Source: Bacteroidota bacterium (lineage in GTDB: Bacteria; Bacteroidota; Bacteroidia; AKYH767-A; 2013-40CM-41-45). From it: a stretch of DNA of 41,491 nucleotides. The DNA lies in contig SHNE01000042.1 of assembly GCA_004295015.1 (NCBI GenBank), positions 1 to 41,491 on the forward strand, in the 5' to 3' direction. Position numbers and translations under genes: made by a program. The notes beneath the pieces are model-generated. The model did no database searches and had not been told where the DNA came from. It saw only the letters and a list, made by a program, of their open reading frames with translations. This document shows positions 18,065 through 27,354 of this stretch, in pieces. Every line of letters begins with the position of its first letter. Position 1 is the stretch's first letter.

Positions 18065-19042
18065 ATGTCAGTTCTGGTCTATATAGAAAACGTTGAAGGA
18101 AAATTTAAGAAATCTGCATTCGAAGTGCTTTCATTTGGAGCAGCAATTGCAAGTCATATGAAATTACCTCTTGTAGCTTTATCTATTGGTGATGTCGATG
18201 AAAGTGAGTTAAACAAAGCAGGTAAATACGGGGCTTCGAAAATATTGAATGTCTCCGACGATAAGTTGAAGTCTGTAAATGTTCAGCCATATACAAGTGT
18301 TGTTAGTCAGGCTGCAAAAGCGGAGGCTGCAAAAGTCATTGTCATGTCCGCAAGTTTTTCAGGAAAGGCTATTGCGCCACGCGTTGCAATAAAATTAAAT
18401 GCAGGACTTGGCGAGAATGTTATCGACCTTCCTGAGATGAGTTCAGGTTTTGTCGTTAAGAAAGGTGCTTATTCAGGAAAGGCTTATGCTTTCGTTGAAA
18501 TTCTTTCCGATGTGAAGGTCATCAGTATGATGCCGAATTCCTATAAGGTGGTTGAGAATGAGACAGCTGTCACAGTCGTTCCTTTTACAGCAAGCCTGGA
18601 TGCCAATGACCTCAGACTTGTGGTTAAAGAAACCATTCGTTCGAGCGACAAAGTATCTTTACCTGATGCTGAAATTGTGGTGTCTGCCGGTCGTGGGATG
18701 AAAGGTCCTGAAAACTGGGGCATGATTGAAGAGCTGGCACAAATTCTCGGGGCAGCGACTGCCTGCAGCAAGCCTGTCTCAGATGCCGGATGGAGACCAC
18801 ATTCAGAACACGTTAGTCAAACCGGAATAGCCATCAGTCCGAATCTCTACCTGGCAATTGGAATATCAGGAGCTATTCAGCATCTCGCCGGTGTGAGCAG
18901 CTCAAAAGTTATAGTCGTTTTGAATAAAGATCCGGAAGCACCTTTTTTCAAAGCAGCAGATTACGGAATTGTTGGGGATGCTTTTGAAGTGCTTCCTAAA
19001 CTGATAGAGGCAGCAAAAGCATTTAAAGCGTCTCAAAACTGA
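18065..19042 (+). CDS. etfA: Electron transfer flavoprotein, alpha subunit
   Basis: The alpha chain (FixB type, 325 residues) that binds FAD in its C-terminal domain. Visible segments are VSAGRGMKGPENW (about 202-214), the FAD-binding CSKPVSDAGWRPHSEHVSQTG and LAIGISGAIQHLAGV, and NKDPEAPFFKAADYGIVGD near the C-terminus. It is translated from the same transcript as etfB. Confidence 0.96.
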   Translation: MSVLVYIENVEGKFKKSAFEVLSFGAAIASHMKLPLVALSIGDVDESELNKAGKYGASKILNVSDDKLKSVNVQPYTSVVSQAAKAEAAKVIVMSASFSGKAIAPRVAIKLNAGLGENVIDLPEMSSGFVVKKGAYSGKAYAFVEILSDVKVISMMPNSYKVVENETAVTVVPFTASLDANDLRLVVKETIRSSDKVSLPDAEIVVSAGRGMKGPENWGMIEELAQILGAATACSKPVSDAGWRPHSEHVSQTGIAISPNLYLAIGISGAIQHLAGVSSSKVIVVLNKDPEAPFFKAADYGIVGDAFEVLPKLIEAAKAFKASQN

Positions 19043-19124
19043 TGAATTTCGTGTTCTACGAAACAATTTTTTTTTAATTTCGATAAAGAAATTTGCCGCC
19101 GGTGACGAGCCGTGAGATATCATT

Positions 19125-19730
19125 ATGAAAAAGATCAAACTTGAGATACAAGGACTTGCATACAGCCAGACGCAATCAGGGGCATATACGCTGATACTTG
19201 GTGAAGAGAAAGGAAAGAGACGATTGCCCATTGTTATTGGTGCCTTTGAAGCTCAAGCCATTGCGATTGAATTGGAAAGTATGACGCCAACCCGACCGCT
19301 TACACATGATCTTTTCAAGAACATGGCTCATTCATTCGCCATACAGGTTGAGGAGGTGCTCATCTATAATCTTCTTGAAGGAATTTTCTATGCTAAGCTG
19401 ATTTGTAACAACGGTGAAAAGAAAGAAGAGATCGATGCGCGTACGAGCGACGCCATTGCTTTAGCTGTTCGGTTCAATTGTCCGATTTTTACCTATGAAT
19501 TTATTCTTGCTCAGAGTGGGATTGTGCAGGATGATGCAGCCATTGGTGAAGGACTACAGGAGCAAATGGATCAACCGGCGCCCTCGTCGGCAACCAAACT
19601 CTCTGAAAGTGAACTCGGAACTACCAGCACTGAAGATTTGAAGGACCTCCTGAAACGCGCTATTGATGAGGAGGCTTATGAACGTGCAGGTAGAATTCGT
19701 GATGAACTTAACAAGCGTAAGAACTCCTGA
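19125..19730 (+). CDS. Bifunctional nuclease (BFN/DUF151) domain protein with C-terminal UVR motif
   Basis: A 201-residue protein. Residues about 1-135 form the BFN domain (DUF151, PF02577), recognised by GEEKGKRRLPIVIGAFEAQ, the RPLTHDLF segment and DARTSDAIALAVRF. Plant BFN proteins have RNase and DNase activity, but the bacterial role is poorly known. Residues about 165-200 match the UVR motif of UvrB/UvrC and Clp regulators (LLKRAIDEEAYERAGRIRDE), a helical hairpin for protein-protein contact. It lies between etfA and the nucleoside transporter, an order I recall from other Bacteroidota genomes. Confidence 0.88.
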   Translation: MKKIKLEIQGLAYSQTQSGAYTLILGEEKGKRRLPIVIGAFEAQAIAIELESMTPTRPLTHDLFKNMAHSFAIQVEEVLIYNLLEGIFYAKLICNNGEKKEEIDARTSDAIALAVRFNCPIFTYEFILAQSGIVQDDAAIGEGLQEQMDQPAPSSATKLSESELGTTSTEDLKDLLKRAIDEEAYERAGRIRDELNKRKNS

Positions 19731-19893
19731 TTTTCAGTTTCAGCCCTTAACTCAAATTTGCCCGCCTCTCTTTTGAAATGATGGCGGGGAATTATCCATT
19801 TTTATATTCGATTCCTTTTTAGATATTCGTACGGGAATTATTCCTGCCGGAATTTTTCTGTTTAATCGAATTTTAAATTCCTCAATTTTAATT

Positions 19894-21174
19894 ATGGAAC
19901 GTTTCTCCGGATTACTGGGTATCGCACTCATATTAGGTATTGCATTTCTCATGTCTAACAACAGAAAAGCAATCAGCTTGCGTGTAGTGGTTAGTGGCTT
20001 GCTGTTACAGCTTGGCTTGGCTATTTTCATTCTTAAAACCCCGCTCGGTCAGCGCATCTTTGGCACCCTGGGTCAATGGGTAACAAAGCTTCTTGATTTT
20101 TCTGATCGTGGTGCCGAATTTGTTTTCGGCTTTCTTGTGAAGAAGGAGATACTCGATGCAGTCCTGGGGCCTGGTCATAGTTTTGTTTTTATTTTTAAGA
20201 TAATGCCGACGATTATTTTCGTTGCAGTGTTGGTAAGCATTGCCTATCACATTGGTCTGATGCAAAGAATCGTTGCATTCTTCGCAAAGCTCATGTCAAA
20301 ACTGATGAATGTTAGCGGATCAGAAGCTTTGTCGAATGTAGCCAGTGCTTTCGTCGCACAGGTGGAGGCACAGATCATGATCAAGCCTTATCTGAGCGGG
20401 ATGACGATGTCGGAGCTTCTTGCAAGTATGGCCGGAAGTATGGCTTGTATTGCAGGTGGTGTAATGGCCGTTTATATTTCTATGGGAATACCGGCTAACC
20501 TTCTTATTGCTGCAAGTATCATGGCTGCACCGGCAGCCTTGGTTATCGCGAAGATTGTTATTCCTGAGACTCAGATTTCTGAAACAAAAGGCACGGTGAA
20601 GATGGAAGTGAAGAAGACTTATAGCAATTTCATGGATGCGGTTTCACATGGTGCAGGAGATGGTATGAAAGTTTCCCTTAATGTTATTGCCATGTTGATT
20701 GGTGTAATTGCCTTGATCGCTTTTATAGATTTTATTTTAGGGAAGTTCGGCATGCTACTCTACACTCATACGGCATACGCAGGTATGCTGGGTATGGATT
20801 TCCAGCAGCTTAGTTTAAAAGAGATATTGGGATCAATATTTTCTGTTTTTGCTTATGCGATGGGGGTACCGAGAAAGGACATTCATCTGGTTGGGCAGTT
20901 ATTGGGAACGAAATTCGCGGTGAATGAATTTGTTGCTTATTCAGATCTCTCACCAATGGTTGCTGCAAATATGCTTGATCCAAAAACACTGACAATTGTG
21001 AGCATTGCGCTTTGTGGATTTGCGAATTTCAGTTCTATAGCCATCCAGGTAGGAGGAATAGGGGAATTGGCTCCTTCGCGTCGCTCAGACCTCGCCAGCC
21101 TTGGTTTTAAGGCTTTAATTTGCGGTACACTCGCTTCTTACCTCTCTGCAACAGTTGCCGGAATTTTAATGTAA
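19894..21174 (+). CDS. nupC: Concentrative nucleoside transporter (NupC/CNT family)
   Basis: A 426-residue inner-membrane permease that imports nucleosides using an ion gradient. It is strongly hydrophobic, with about ten segments. CNT family signatures are visible: GHSFVFIFKIMPTIIFVAVL, the SEALSNVASAFVAQVEAQI helix-hairpin that binds substrate, and AYAMGVPRKD and CGFANFSSIAIQVGG in the C-terminal half. It precedes thyA and folA, which fits a nucleoside/thymidylate unit. Whether it uses Na+ or H+ cannot be read here. Confidence 0.92.
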   Translation: MERFSGLLGIALILGIAFLMSNNRKAISLRVVVSGLLLQLGLAIFILKTPLGQRIFGTLGQWVTKLLDFSDRGAEFVFGFLVKKEILDAVLGPGHSFVFIFKIMPTIIFVAVLVSIAYHIGLMQRIVAFFAKLMSKLMNVSGSEALSNVASAFVAQVEAQIMIKPYLSGMTMSELLASMAGSMACIAGGVMAVYISMGIPANLLIAASIMAAPAALVIAKIVIPETQISETKGTVKMEVKKTYSNFMDAVSHGAGDGMKVSLNVIAMLIGVIALIAFIDFILGKFGMLLYTHTAYAGMLGMDFQQLSLKEILGSIFSVFAYAMGVPRKDIHLVGQLLGTKFAVNEFVAYSDLSPMVAANMLDPKTLTIVSIALCGFANFSSIAIQVGGIGELAPSRRSDLASLGFKALICGTLASYLSATVAGILM

Positions 21175-21192
21175 ATTTGCAGAAGATCTTCT
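21172..21192 (+). promoter_or_regulatory. Putative thyA promoter -7 box and operator-like palindrome
   Basis: TAAATTTG (21172-21179) fits the Bacteroidota -7 box and overlaps the nupC stop codon. A TTG lies at 21155-21157, only 14 nt upstream, which is short. The 12-bp palindrome AGAAGATCTTCT (21181-21192) covers the expected transcription start. Confidence 0.4.
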
Positions 21193-21215
21193 TCTTGGAT
21201 TTAATTTATTAAAGC

Positions 21216-22010
21216 ATGCAACAATACCTTGGCTTATTAAAACACGTCATGAATACAGGTGTGGATAAAAGCGACCGCACCGGTACCGGCACTCGCAGCG
21301 TATTTGGTTACCAGATGCGTTTTGATTTGCAGGAAGGATTTCCATTGCTGACTACCAAGAAACTTCATACCCGATCAATTTTTCACGAACTCCTTTGGTT
21401 TCTTAAAGGAGAGACTAATATTGCTTATCTCAAGGAGAATGGGGTGGCAATTTGGGATGATTGGGCTGATGAGAACGGCGACCTGGGTCCTGTCTATGGA
21501 TCACAGTGGAGGAAGTGGGAGAGTACCGCAGGAAAAAAAATTGATCAGATCTCTGAAGTGATTGAACAAATTAAAAACAATCCTGATTCAAGGAGATTGA
21601 TAGTGAGCGCATGGAATGTTGGTGAGATTTCTCAAATGAAATTACCACCTTGTCACGCCTTCTTTCAGTTTTATGTCGCTGATGGAAAATTGTCGTGTCA
21701 GCTTTATCAACGAAGTGCCGATATATTTCTGGGCGTACCTTTTAATATAGCCTCTTATGCTGCACTTACCATGATGGTTGCTCAGGTATGTGATCTTAAG
21801 CCGGGAGACTTTGTTCATTCTTTTGGTGATGCGCATATTTATTCCAATCACTTCGATCAGGTAAATTTGCAGTTGTCACGCACTGTAAGACCCCTGCCGA
21901 AGTTGAAATTAAATCCCGCTATTAAAAATATCTTCGACTTTAAATTTGAAGATATGGTTATAGAGAATTACGATCCGCATCCTCATATAAAAGGAGCTGT
22001 TGCAGTTTAA
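21216..22010 (+). CDS. thyA: Thymidylate synthase
   Basis: ThyA converts dUMP to dTMP using methylene-tetrahydrofolate as carbon donor and reductant. At 264 residues it has the same length as E. coli ThyA. Key segments are [12 protein letters not shown] near the N-terminus, the catalytic cysteine in [29 protein letters not shown] and GDAHIYSNH. folA begins 20 bp downstream and regenerates the folate that ThyA oxidises, so the two genes are functionally coupled. Confidence 0.97.
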   Translation: MQQYLGLLKHVMNTGVDKSDRTGTGTRSVFGYQMRFDLQEGFPLLTTKKLHTRSIFHELLWFLKGETNIAYLKENGVAIWDDWADENGDLGPVYGSQWRKWESTAGKKIDQISEVIEQIKNNPDSRRLIVSAWNVGEISQMKLPPCHAFFQFYVADGKLSCQLYQRSADIFLGVPFNIASYAALTMMVAQVCDLKPGDFVHSFGDAHIYSNHFDQVNLQLSRTVRPLPKLKLNPAIKNIFDFKFEDMVIENYDPHPHIKGAVAV

Positions 22011-22030
22011 ATCATAGAATCATTTTTCAC

Positions 22031-22534
22031 GTGTCACGAATCATTTCAATTATCGTTGCCCTTTCGGAGAATAATGTTGTTGGTGTTCGCAACCAACTGC
22101 CGTGGAAATTGAGCGCCGACCTGAAACGGGTGAAGGCCCTCACCATGGGTCATCACATTATCATGGGAAGAAAGACGTATGAAAGTATTGGTAAGCCGCT
22201 TCCGGGAAGGACCAATGTTATTATTACCCGCAATAATAATTTCAAAGCGGAGGGATGTGTGACAGCAAAATCGCTGGAGCACGCACTGGAGATTTCCAAA
22301 GACGATTCCGAGGTATTTATTTTTGGCGGTGGAGAAATTTTTAGGGACGCCATGAGCTTTGCTTCGAAGATTTACATGACTCGTGTGCATACACATCTTG
22401 ATGGTGATACCTATTTTCCGGAGGTAAAACCATTCGACTGGAGAATAATAAATCTTGAGGAGTTCAAAGCAGATGAAAAAAATGAATTTGATTATTCATT
22501 TATGACTTTGGTGAGGGCAAAAGAGGAAATCTGA
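22031..22534 (+). CDS. folA: Dihydrofolate reductase
   Basis: DHFR reduces dihydrofolate to tetrahydrofolate with NADPH. The protein is 167 residues and starts with GTG. Family motifs are IVALSENNVVGVRNQLPWKLSADLK (split: the Trp loop and the active-site Asp), MGRKTYESIG, LPGRTNVIITR and EVFIFGGGEIF. It is 20 bp behind thyA and ends just before a bidirectional terminator. Confidence 0.96.
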   Translation: MSRIISIIVALSENNVVGVRNQLPWKLSADLKRVKALTMGHHIIMGRKTYESIGKPLPGRTNVIITRNNNFKAEGCVTAKSLEHALEISKDDSEVFIFGGGEIFRDAMSFASKIYMTRVHTHLDGDTYFPEVKPFDWRIINLEEFKADEKNEFDYSFMTLVRAKEEI

Positions 22535-22576
22535 CTCTTGTTAGGGAGATTTTTCTACCTCTTTAATCTTAAAAAC

Positions 22577-22612
22577 AAAAAAAATCCCATCGCATTGCGC
22601 TGGGATTTTTTT
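22577..22612. terminator. Bidirectional intrinsic terminator between folA and the pyrophosphatase gene
   Basis: Stem AAAATCCCA (22581-22589) / TGGGATTTT (22601-22609), with A-run and T-run extensions on both sides. It lies between two convergent genes. Confidence 0.88.
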
Positions 22613-22627
22613 GTACTATTTCTTTGA

Positions 22628-25219
22628 TTATTTCTTACAGCAGTCTTTTTTCATGGAAGGACAAGCTTTGGCATCTGAGCAATCAATTCCTTTTGCTTTA
22701 CACTCTTCCATGCAAGCCTGCGAGCATTTCATTTTGCCATGCATCATTCCTGACTTCATCATATGCGGACAAGCAGCAGGATCAGAGCAATCAATTCCTT
22801 TTGCTTCACATTCCGCTTTGCATTCTGCAGAGCATTCCTTCATCATTCCGCCATGCATTGACTTCATACATGCGTCAGAAGTGATAGCACATTTTCCATT
22901 CTCCATCATAACGCAATCTGCGCTGTCGATTTTCCCTTCGGCCATCCAGGCTGCGCATGTAGCTGAATCGATGAGGCAATTTCCGTCTTCATCCATTTCA
23001 CAATCCATTCCCATCATACCTTTGCCCATGCCCATACCCATGTGCTCACAACCTGAACCCATATGGTATTCATTATTCATATTGCCACCGCAGCAATCAG
23101 AATCCATTCCACCACCGGTTACGGCAATATGCGGGGCGATAATCAACGATACGATAGACATTAATTTGATAAGAATATTCATCGAAGGACCGGAAGTATC
23201 TTTGAACGGATCTCCAACAGTATCTCCTGTAACAGAGGCTTTGTGAGGTTCAGAACCTTTGTAGAAAGTCTCTCCATTGATATCAACTCCTTTTTCGAAT
23301 GATTTCTTTGCGTTATCCCACGCTCCACCTGCATTGTTTTGGAACATACCCATGAGTACGCCGGACACAGTAACACCTGCGAGTAATCCACCTAGTACTT
23401 CCGGGCCAAATGCAAATCCAACCAAAATAGGGACAATTAAGGCAATAGCTCCGGGAGCAATCATTTCGCGAATGGAAGCTTTGGTGGAAATAGCAACACA
23501 TTTTTCGTATTCAGGTTTTGCTTTGTATTCCATGATGCCCGGAATCTCGCGAAACTGTCTACGCACCTCATTCACCATATCCATTGCAGCACGTCCGACG
23601 GCTGCAATAGCAAGAGAAGAGAAAATATACGGAATCATTCCACCGACAAATAGTCCGGCAAGAACGTCTGCTTTATAAATATCGATACTGTCAATCCCTG
23701 CAACTCCAACGAAGGCTGCAAATAAGGCAAGCGATGTCAAGGCTGCAGAAGCGATTGCAAAACCTTTTCCGGCTGCAGCTGTCGTGTTACCCACAGCATC
23801 CAGATTGTCGGTACGGTTTCGAACTTCTTTTGGTAAGCCACTCATCTCAGCGATACCACCTGCGTTATCAGCAATGGGTCCGAAAGCATCAATGGCTAAT
23901 TGCATTGCAGTAGTCGCCATCATTCCTGCGGCTGCTATAGCAACTCCGTATAAACCCGCAAAGAGATAAGAGCCATAAATACCACTTGCAAGAACTAAAA
24001 TCGGAAGAGCAGTGGATTCCATTCCAACAGAAAGTCCACCAATGATATTTGTTGCATGTCCGGTTGATGATTGACGAACGATAGAATTTACCGGACGTTT
24101 TCCCATAGCCGTATAATATTCAGTGATCATACTCATGAGCGTACCAACAACAAGTCCAAGAAGGATAGCATAGTATACACTCATTTTGCTAAATACAAAT
24201 CCACGGATATCCATGGATTCAGGCAGTAAATAATCTACCAGAAAATAAGAAGCGATGGCAGTGAATACGATGGAAGACCAGTTTCCCATATTCAATGCTT
24301 TCTGAACATTGCCATTATCGTCAGCAATTTTCACGAACACCATTCCGAAGATGGAGAATATAAGTCCCATACCTGCTATCAACATTGGCAGCAATACAGG
24401 TGCGATGCCACCGAAGGCATCAACCGAAATTATCTCACTACCCAGAACCATGGTTGCAAGAATCGTTGCAACATATGACCCGAAAAGATCTGCACCCATA
24501 CCGGCAACGTCACCAACGTTATCGCCTACGTTATCTGCAATAGTAGCAGGATTACGTACATCATCCTCAGGGATACCTGCTTCAACTTTACCTACCAGGT
24601 CAGCGCCAACGTCGGCTGCTTTGGTATAAATTCCACCACCTACACGGGCAAAAAGGGCAATAGACTCAGCACCGAGTGAAAAACCGGCGAGCACTTCAAG
24701 TGCTTTCTTCATTTCATTGCCATTAACACTTGCTCCGGTATTTTTTACATAAATCGTATAGAATAAAATAAAGAGTGAGCCAAGTCCGAGTACAGCAAGA
24801 CCTGCAACACCTAAGCCCATTACAGAACCACCGGTGAAGGAAACTTTAAGTGCCGAAGCAAGACTTGTGCGTGCAGCTTGGGTGGTACGAACGTTTGCTT
24901 TTGTTGCAATGTTCATTCCGATATAACCTGCAACTGCAGAAAATACGGCTCCTATTATAAAAGAGATTGCAATTACAGGACTGGAGTGCTCAACGCTCAT
25001 TCCTGACCACACCAATAGGATGGAAGCAATGACAACAAAGTAGCTTAACATTTTCCATTCGGCTCTTAAGAAAGCCATGGCACCATCTGCTATATAGCCG
25101 GAAAGTTCAGCCATCTTTTCATCACCGGCATCCTGCTTAACCACCCACCTGGCTTTGATGTACATAAAGATTAAACCTACAATTCCCAAAATCGGGACAA
25201 TAAATACTAGATTTTCCAT
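22628..25219 (-). CDS. hppA: Membrane-bound ion-pumping pyrophosphatase with Cys/Met-rich C-terminal tail
   Basis: An integral membrane pyrophosphatase that couples PPi hydrolysis to export of H+ or Na+. Residues 1-701 are the standard 16-helix enzyme: the PPi/Mg site D203-x7-K211-x-E213, the DNVGDNVGDVAGMGADLF stretch, and GNTTAAAGKG (477-486). An Ala after GNTT, instead of Lys, marks the K+-dependent class. The last helix ends near residue 700 (LMSIVSLIIAPH). After it comes an unusual tail of 162 residues (702-863, DNA 22628-23116) with 21 Cys, 24 Met and 5 His, in frame with the enzyme. In this family both termini face the periplasm, so the tail should be periplasmic and may bind metal. 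The pumped ion cannot be decided. Confidence 0.95.
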   Translation of the reverse strand: MENLVFIVPILGIVGLIFMYIKARWVVKQDAGDEKMAELSGYIADGAMAFLRAEWKMLSYFVVIASILLVWSGMSVEHSSPVIAISFIIGAVFSAVAGYIGMNIATKANVRTTQAARTSLASALKVSFTGGSVMGLGVAGLAVLGLGSLFILFYTIYVKNTGASVNGNEMKKALEVLAGFSLGAESIALFARVGGGIYTKAADVGADLVGKVEAGIPEDDVRNPATIADNVGDNVGDVAGMGADLFGSYVATILATMVLGSEIISVDAFGGIAPVLLPMLIAGMGLIFSIFGMVFVKIADDNGNVQKALNMGNWSSIVFTAIASYFLVDYLLPESMDIRGFVFSKMSVYYAILLGLVVGTLMSMITEYYTAMGKRPVNSIVRQSSTGHATNIIGGLSVGMESTALPILVLASGIYGSYLFAGLYGVAIAAAGMMATTAMQLAIDAFGPIADNAGGIAEMSGLPKEVRNRTDNLDAVGNTTAAAGKGFAIASAALTSLALFAAFVGVAGIDSIDIYKADVLAGLFVGGMIPYIFSSLAIAAVGRAAMDMVNEVRRQFREIPGIMEYKAKPEYEKCVAISTKASIREMIAPGAIALIVPILVGFAFGPEVLGGLLAGVTVSGVLMGMFQNNAGGAWDNAKKSFEKGVDINGETFYKGSEPHKASVTGDTVGDPFKDTSGPSMNILIKLMSIVSLIIAPHIAVTGGGMDSDCCGGNMNNEYHMGSGCEHMGMGMGKGMMGMDCEMDEDGNCLIDSATCAAWMAEGKIDSADCVMMENGKCAITSDACMKSMHGGMMKECSAECKAECEAKGIDCSDPAACPHMMKSGMMHGKMKCSQACMEECKAKGIDCSDAKACPSMKKDCCKK

Positions 25220-25245
25220 ACTCTGACTTGATTTTTAAAGGGCTG

Positions 25246-25275
25246 CAAAGGTAATCGAAAGCGCTAAAAAAGCAA
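25246..25275 (-). promoter_or_regulatory. Promoter of the pyrophosphatase gene
   Basis: On the minus strand TTG (25275-25273), a 19-nt spacer and TACCTTTG (25253-25246): a full consensus match. The implied leader is about 22 nt. Confidence 0.7.
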
Positions 25276-25423
25276 ATCCTGCAATTTTCCCGGCAGATAT
25301 CATAGCTCGCTTATTATGATTGAAACAGGCTTTGGGTAATTGATTCAAATAAATCTGATTGAGTTTCTGTTGAAAAGGCTCGATGCACTCGTTCTTTCTC
25401 TTTTAATTCTGAGGATAAAAGGC

Positions 25424-25431
25424 TACCTTTG
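25424..25431 (+). promoter_or_regulatory. -7 box of the typA promoter
   Basis: TACCTTTG, followed by CAGCCC as in the promoter of the divergent pyrophosphatase gene. No TTG lies at the usual distance. The implied leader is about 43 nt. Confidence 0.5.
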
Positions 25432-25477
25432 CAGCCCTTAATAATCATAAAATCCTGTAATTCAGGTAAATCTAAAC

Positions 25478-27274
25478 ATGCAAATAAGAAACATCGCGAT
25501 TATCGCACACGTTGACCACGGTAAAACGACTCTGGTAGACAAAATGCTCCACCAGGCTAAATTGTTCCGGGATAACCAGCACACAGAAGATTTGATCCTT
25601 GACAATAATGACCTCGAACGCGAACGTGGAATCACGATTGTAGCGAAAAACGTGTCAATTGTTTATAAAGACGTAAAAATCAACATCATTGATACCCCAG
25701 GTCACGCTGATTTTGGAGGAGAAGTTGAACGTGGACTTACCATGGCCGATGGTGTAATCATATTGGTTGATGCCTTTGAAGGACCAATGCCACAAACCCG
25801 TTTTGTTACACAGAAAGCTCTTGCACTCGGATTAAAGCCGATTGTAGTAGTTAATAAAGTAGATAAAGAGAACTGCCGTCCTGATGAGGTTCATGAACAA
25901 ATTTTTGACTTGTTCTTTAACTTAGGAGCAACCGAAGAGCAATTGGATTTCCCTACTTTGTATGGTTCGTCTAAGCAAGGTTGGATGAGCACGGACTGGG
26001 CTAAGCCAACCGAAGACATCACTGCTTTATTGGATGCAATTGTTGAGCATATTCCTCAGGCACCTGTTCGTGAAGGAACAGCGCAGATGCTAATCACTTC
26101 TCTTGACTATTCCAGCTTCGTAGGTCGTATAGCTATTGGTCGTATTACGCGTGGATCATTACGTGAAAGCATGCCGGTTTCTCTAGTGAAGAGAGATGGC
26201 AGCATAGTAAAGTCTCGTGTGAAGGAATTGCACAGTTTCGAAGGACTTGGTCGCAGCAAGAAAGAATTTGTGAATGCAGGTGATATATGTGCAATCGTTG
26301 GTCTTGAAAATTTTGACATCGGTGATACGGTTGCAGATTATGAAAATCCTGAAGCCTTGCCTACCATTGATGTGGATGAGCCGACGATGAGTATGTTGTT
26401 TACGATTAATAACTCTCCGTTTTTTGGTAAGGAAGGTAAGTTTGTGACCTCCCGACATTTACGTGACAGGTTATATAAGGAGACAGAAAAGAATCTTGCC
26501 TTGAAGGTAGAAGAAACCAATTCTCCGGATGCATATAATGTATATGGTCGCGGGATTCTCCACCTGAGTATCTTGATTGAGACAATGCGTCGCGAGGGAT
26601 ATGAGCTACAAGTTGGTCAACCTCAGGTTATTATCAAGCATATCGACGGTGTTAAATGTGAGCCGATTGAGGCAATGACTGTAAATGTACCACCAGAATT
26701 CAGCAGTGCAGTTATCGATCAGGTAACTCAACGTAAAGGAGAACTGCTTGTTATGGAACCTAAGGGCGATATTCTTCATTTAGAGTTTAATATCCCTGCT
26801 CGTGGAATTATTGGTCTCAGAAACAACATATTAACTGCCACTCAGGGAGAAGCGATAATTGCACACCGATTCAAGGCTTATGAGCCATGGAAAGGTGATA
26901 TTCCGGGAAGGATAAATGGCGTTGTAATGTCGATGGATAAAGGGAAAACGACTGCTTATTCCATAGACAAATTGCAGGACCGCGGCCGCTTCTTTATTGA
27001 TCCGGCGGAGGAAGTGTATGCAGGGCAAGTGATCGGAGAAGGCATACGTCCGGGTGATTTAGTGGTGAACGTAACACGTGCAAAACAGCTTACCAACATG
27101 CGTGCATCCGGCAGTGATGATAATGTTCGGATTACTCCTAAAATTAATTTTTCATTAGAAGAGGCAATGGAGTACATTGAGAAAGACGAATATTTGGAAG
27201 TCACTCCTAAATCTATTCGAATGCGCAAGATTTTGCTGGATGAAAATGAACGAAAGCGTGCTTCTAAAAATTAA
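25478..27274 (+). CDS. typA: Ribosome-binding GTPase TypA/BipA
   Basis: A translational GTPase of the elongation-factor family that acts in 50S assembly and stress or cold adaptation. It has 598 residues, the normal length. G-domain motifs are [10 protein letters not shown] (G1), ERGITI (G2), [15 protein letters not shown] (G3), VVNKVDKE (G4) and a G5 near GSSKQGW. Domains II and III and the TypA-specific C-terminal domain with [20 protein letters not shown] follow. Confidence 0.97.
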   Translation: MQIRNIAIIAHVDHGKTTLVDKMLHQAKLFRDNQHTEDLILDNNDLERERGITIVAKNVSIVYKDVKINIIDTPGHADFGGEVERGLTMADGVIILVDAFEGPMPQTRFVTQKALALGLKPIVVVNKVDKENCRPDEVHEQIFDLFFNLGATEEQLDFPTLYGSSKQGWMSTDWAKPTEDITALLDAIVEHIPQAPVREGTAQMLITSLDYSSFVGRIAIGRITRGSLRESMPVSLVKRDGSIVKSRVKELHSFEGLGRSKKEFVNAGDICAIVGLENFDIGDTVADYENPEALPTIDVDEPTMSMLFTINNSPFFGKEGKFVTSRHLRDRLYKETEKNLALKVEETNSPDAYNVYGRGILHLSILIETMRREGYELQVGQPQVIIKHIDGVKCEPIEAMTVNVPPEFSSAVIDQVTQRKGELLVMEPKGDILHLEFNIPARGIIGLRNNILTATQGEAIIAHRFKAYEPWKGDIPGRINGVVMSMDKGKTTAYSIDKLQDRGRFFIDPAEEVYAGQVIGEGIRPGDLVVNVTRAKQLTNMRASGSDDNVRITPKINFSLEEAMEYIEKDEYLEVTPKSIRMRKILLDENERKRASKN

Positions 27275-27354
27275 TTAACAATTGGGCGCTGTTCAGAAAA
27301 ATAATCCTAATATTGCGCCTTAATTACACATAAACAAATTTTATACAAACGCAC

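Noticed and set aside
19761..19788. Terminator after the BFN gene (CCCGCC / GGCGGG)
   Set aside because: The stem is only 6 bp with a 16-nt loop and no T-run follows, so it is not listed as a terminator.
22611..23246. 211-residue plus-strand frame opposite the pyrophosphatase tail
   Set aside because: It is the complement of the Cys/Met-rich tail. Its composition is explained by that, and the pyrophosphatase frame is continuous.
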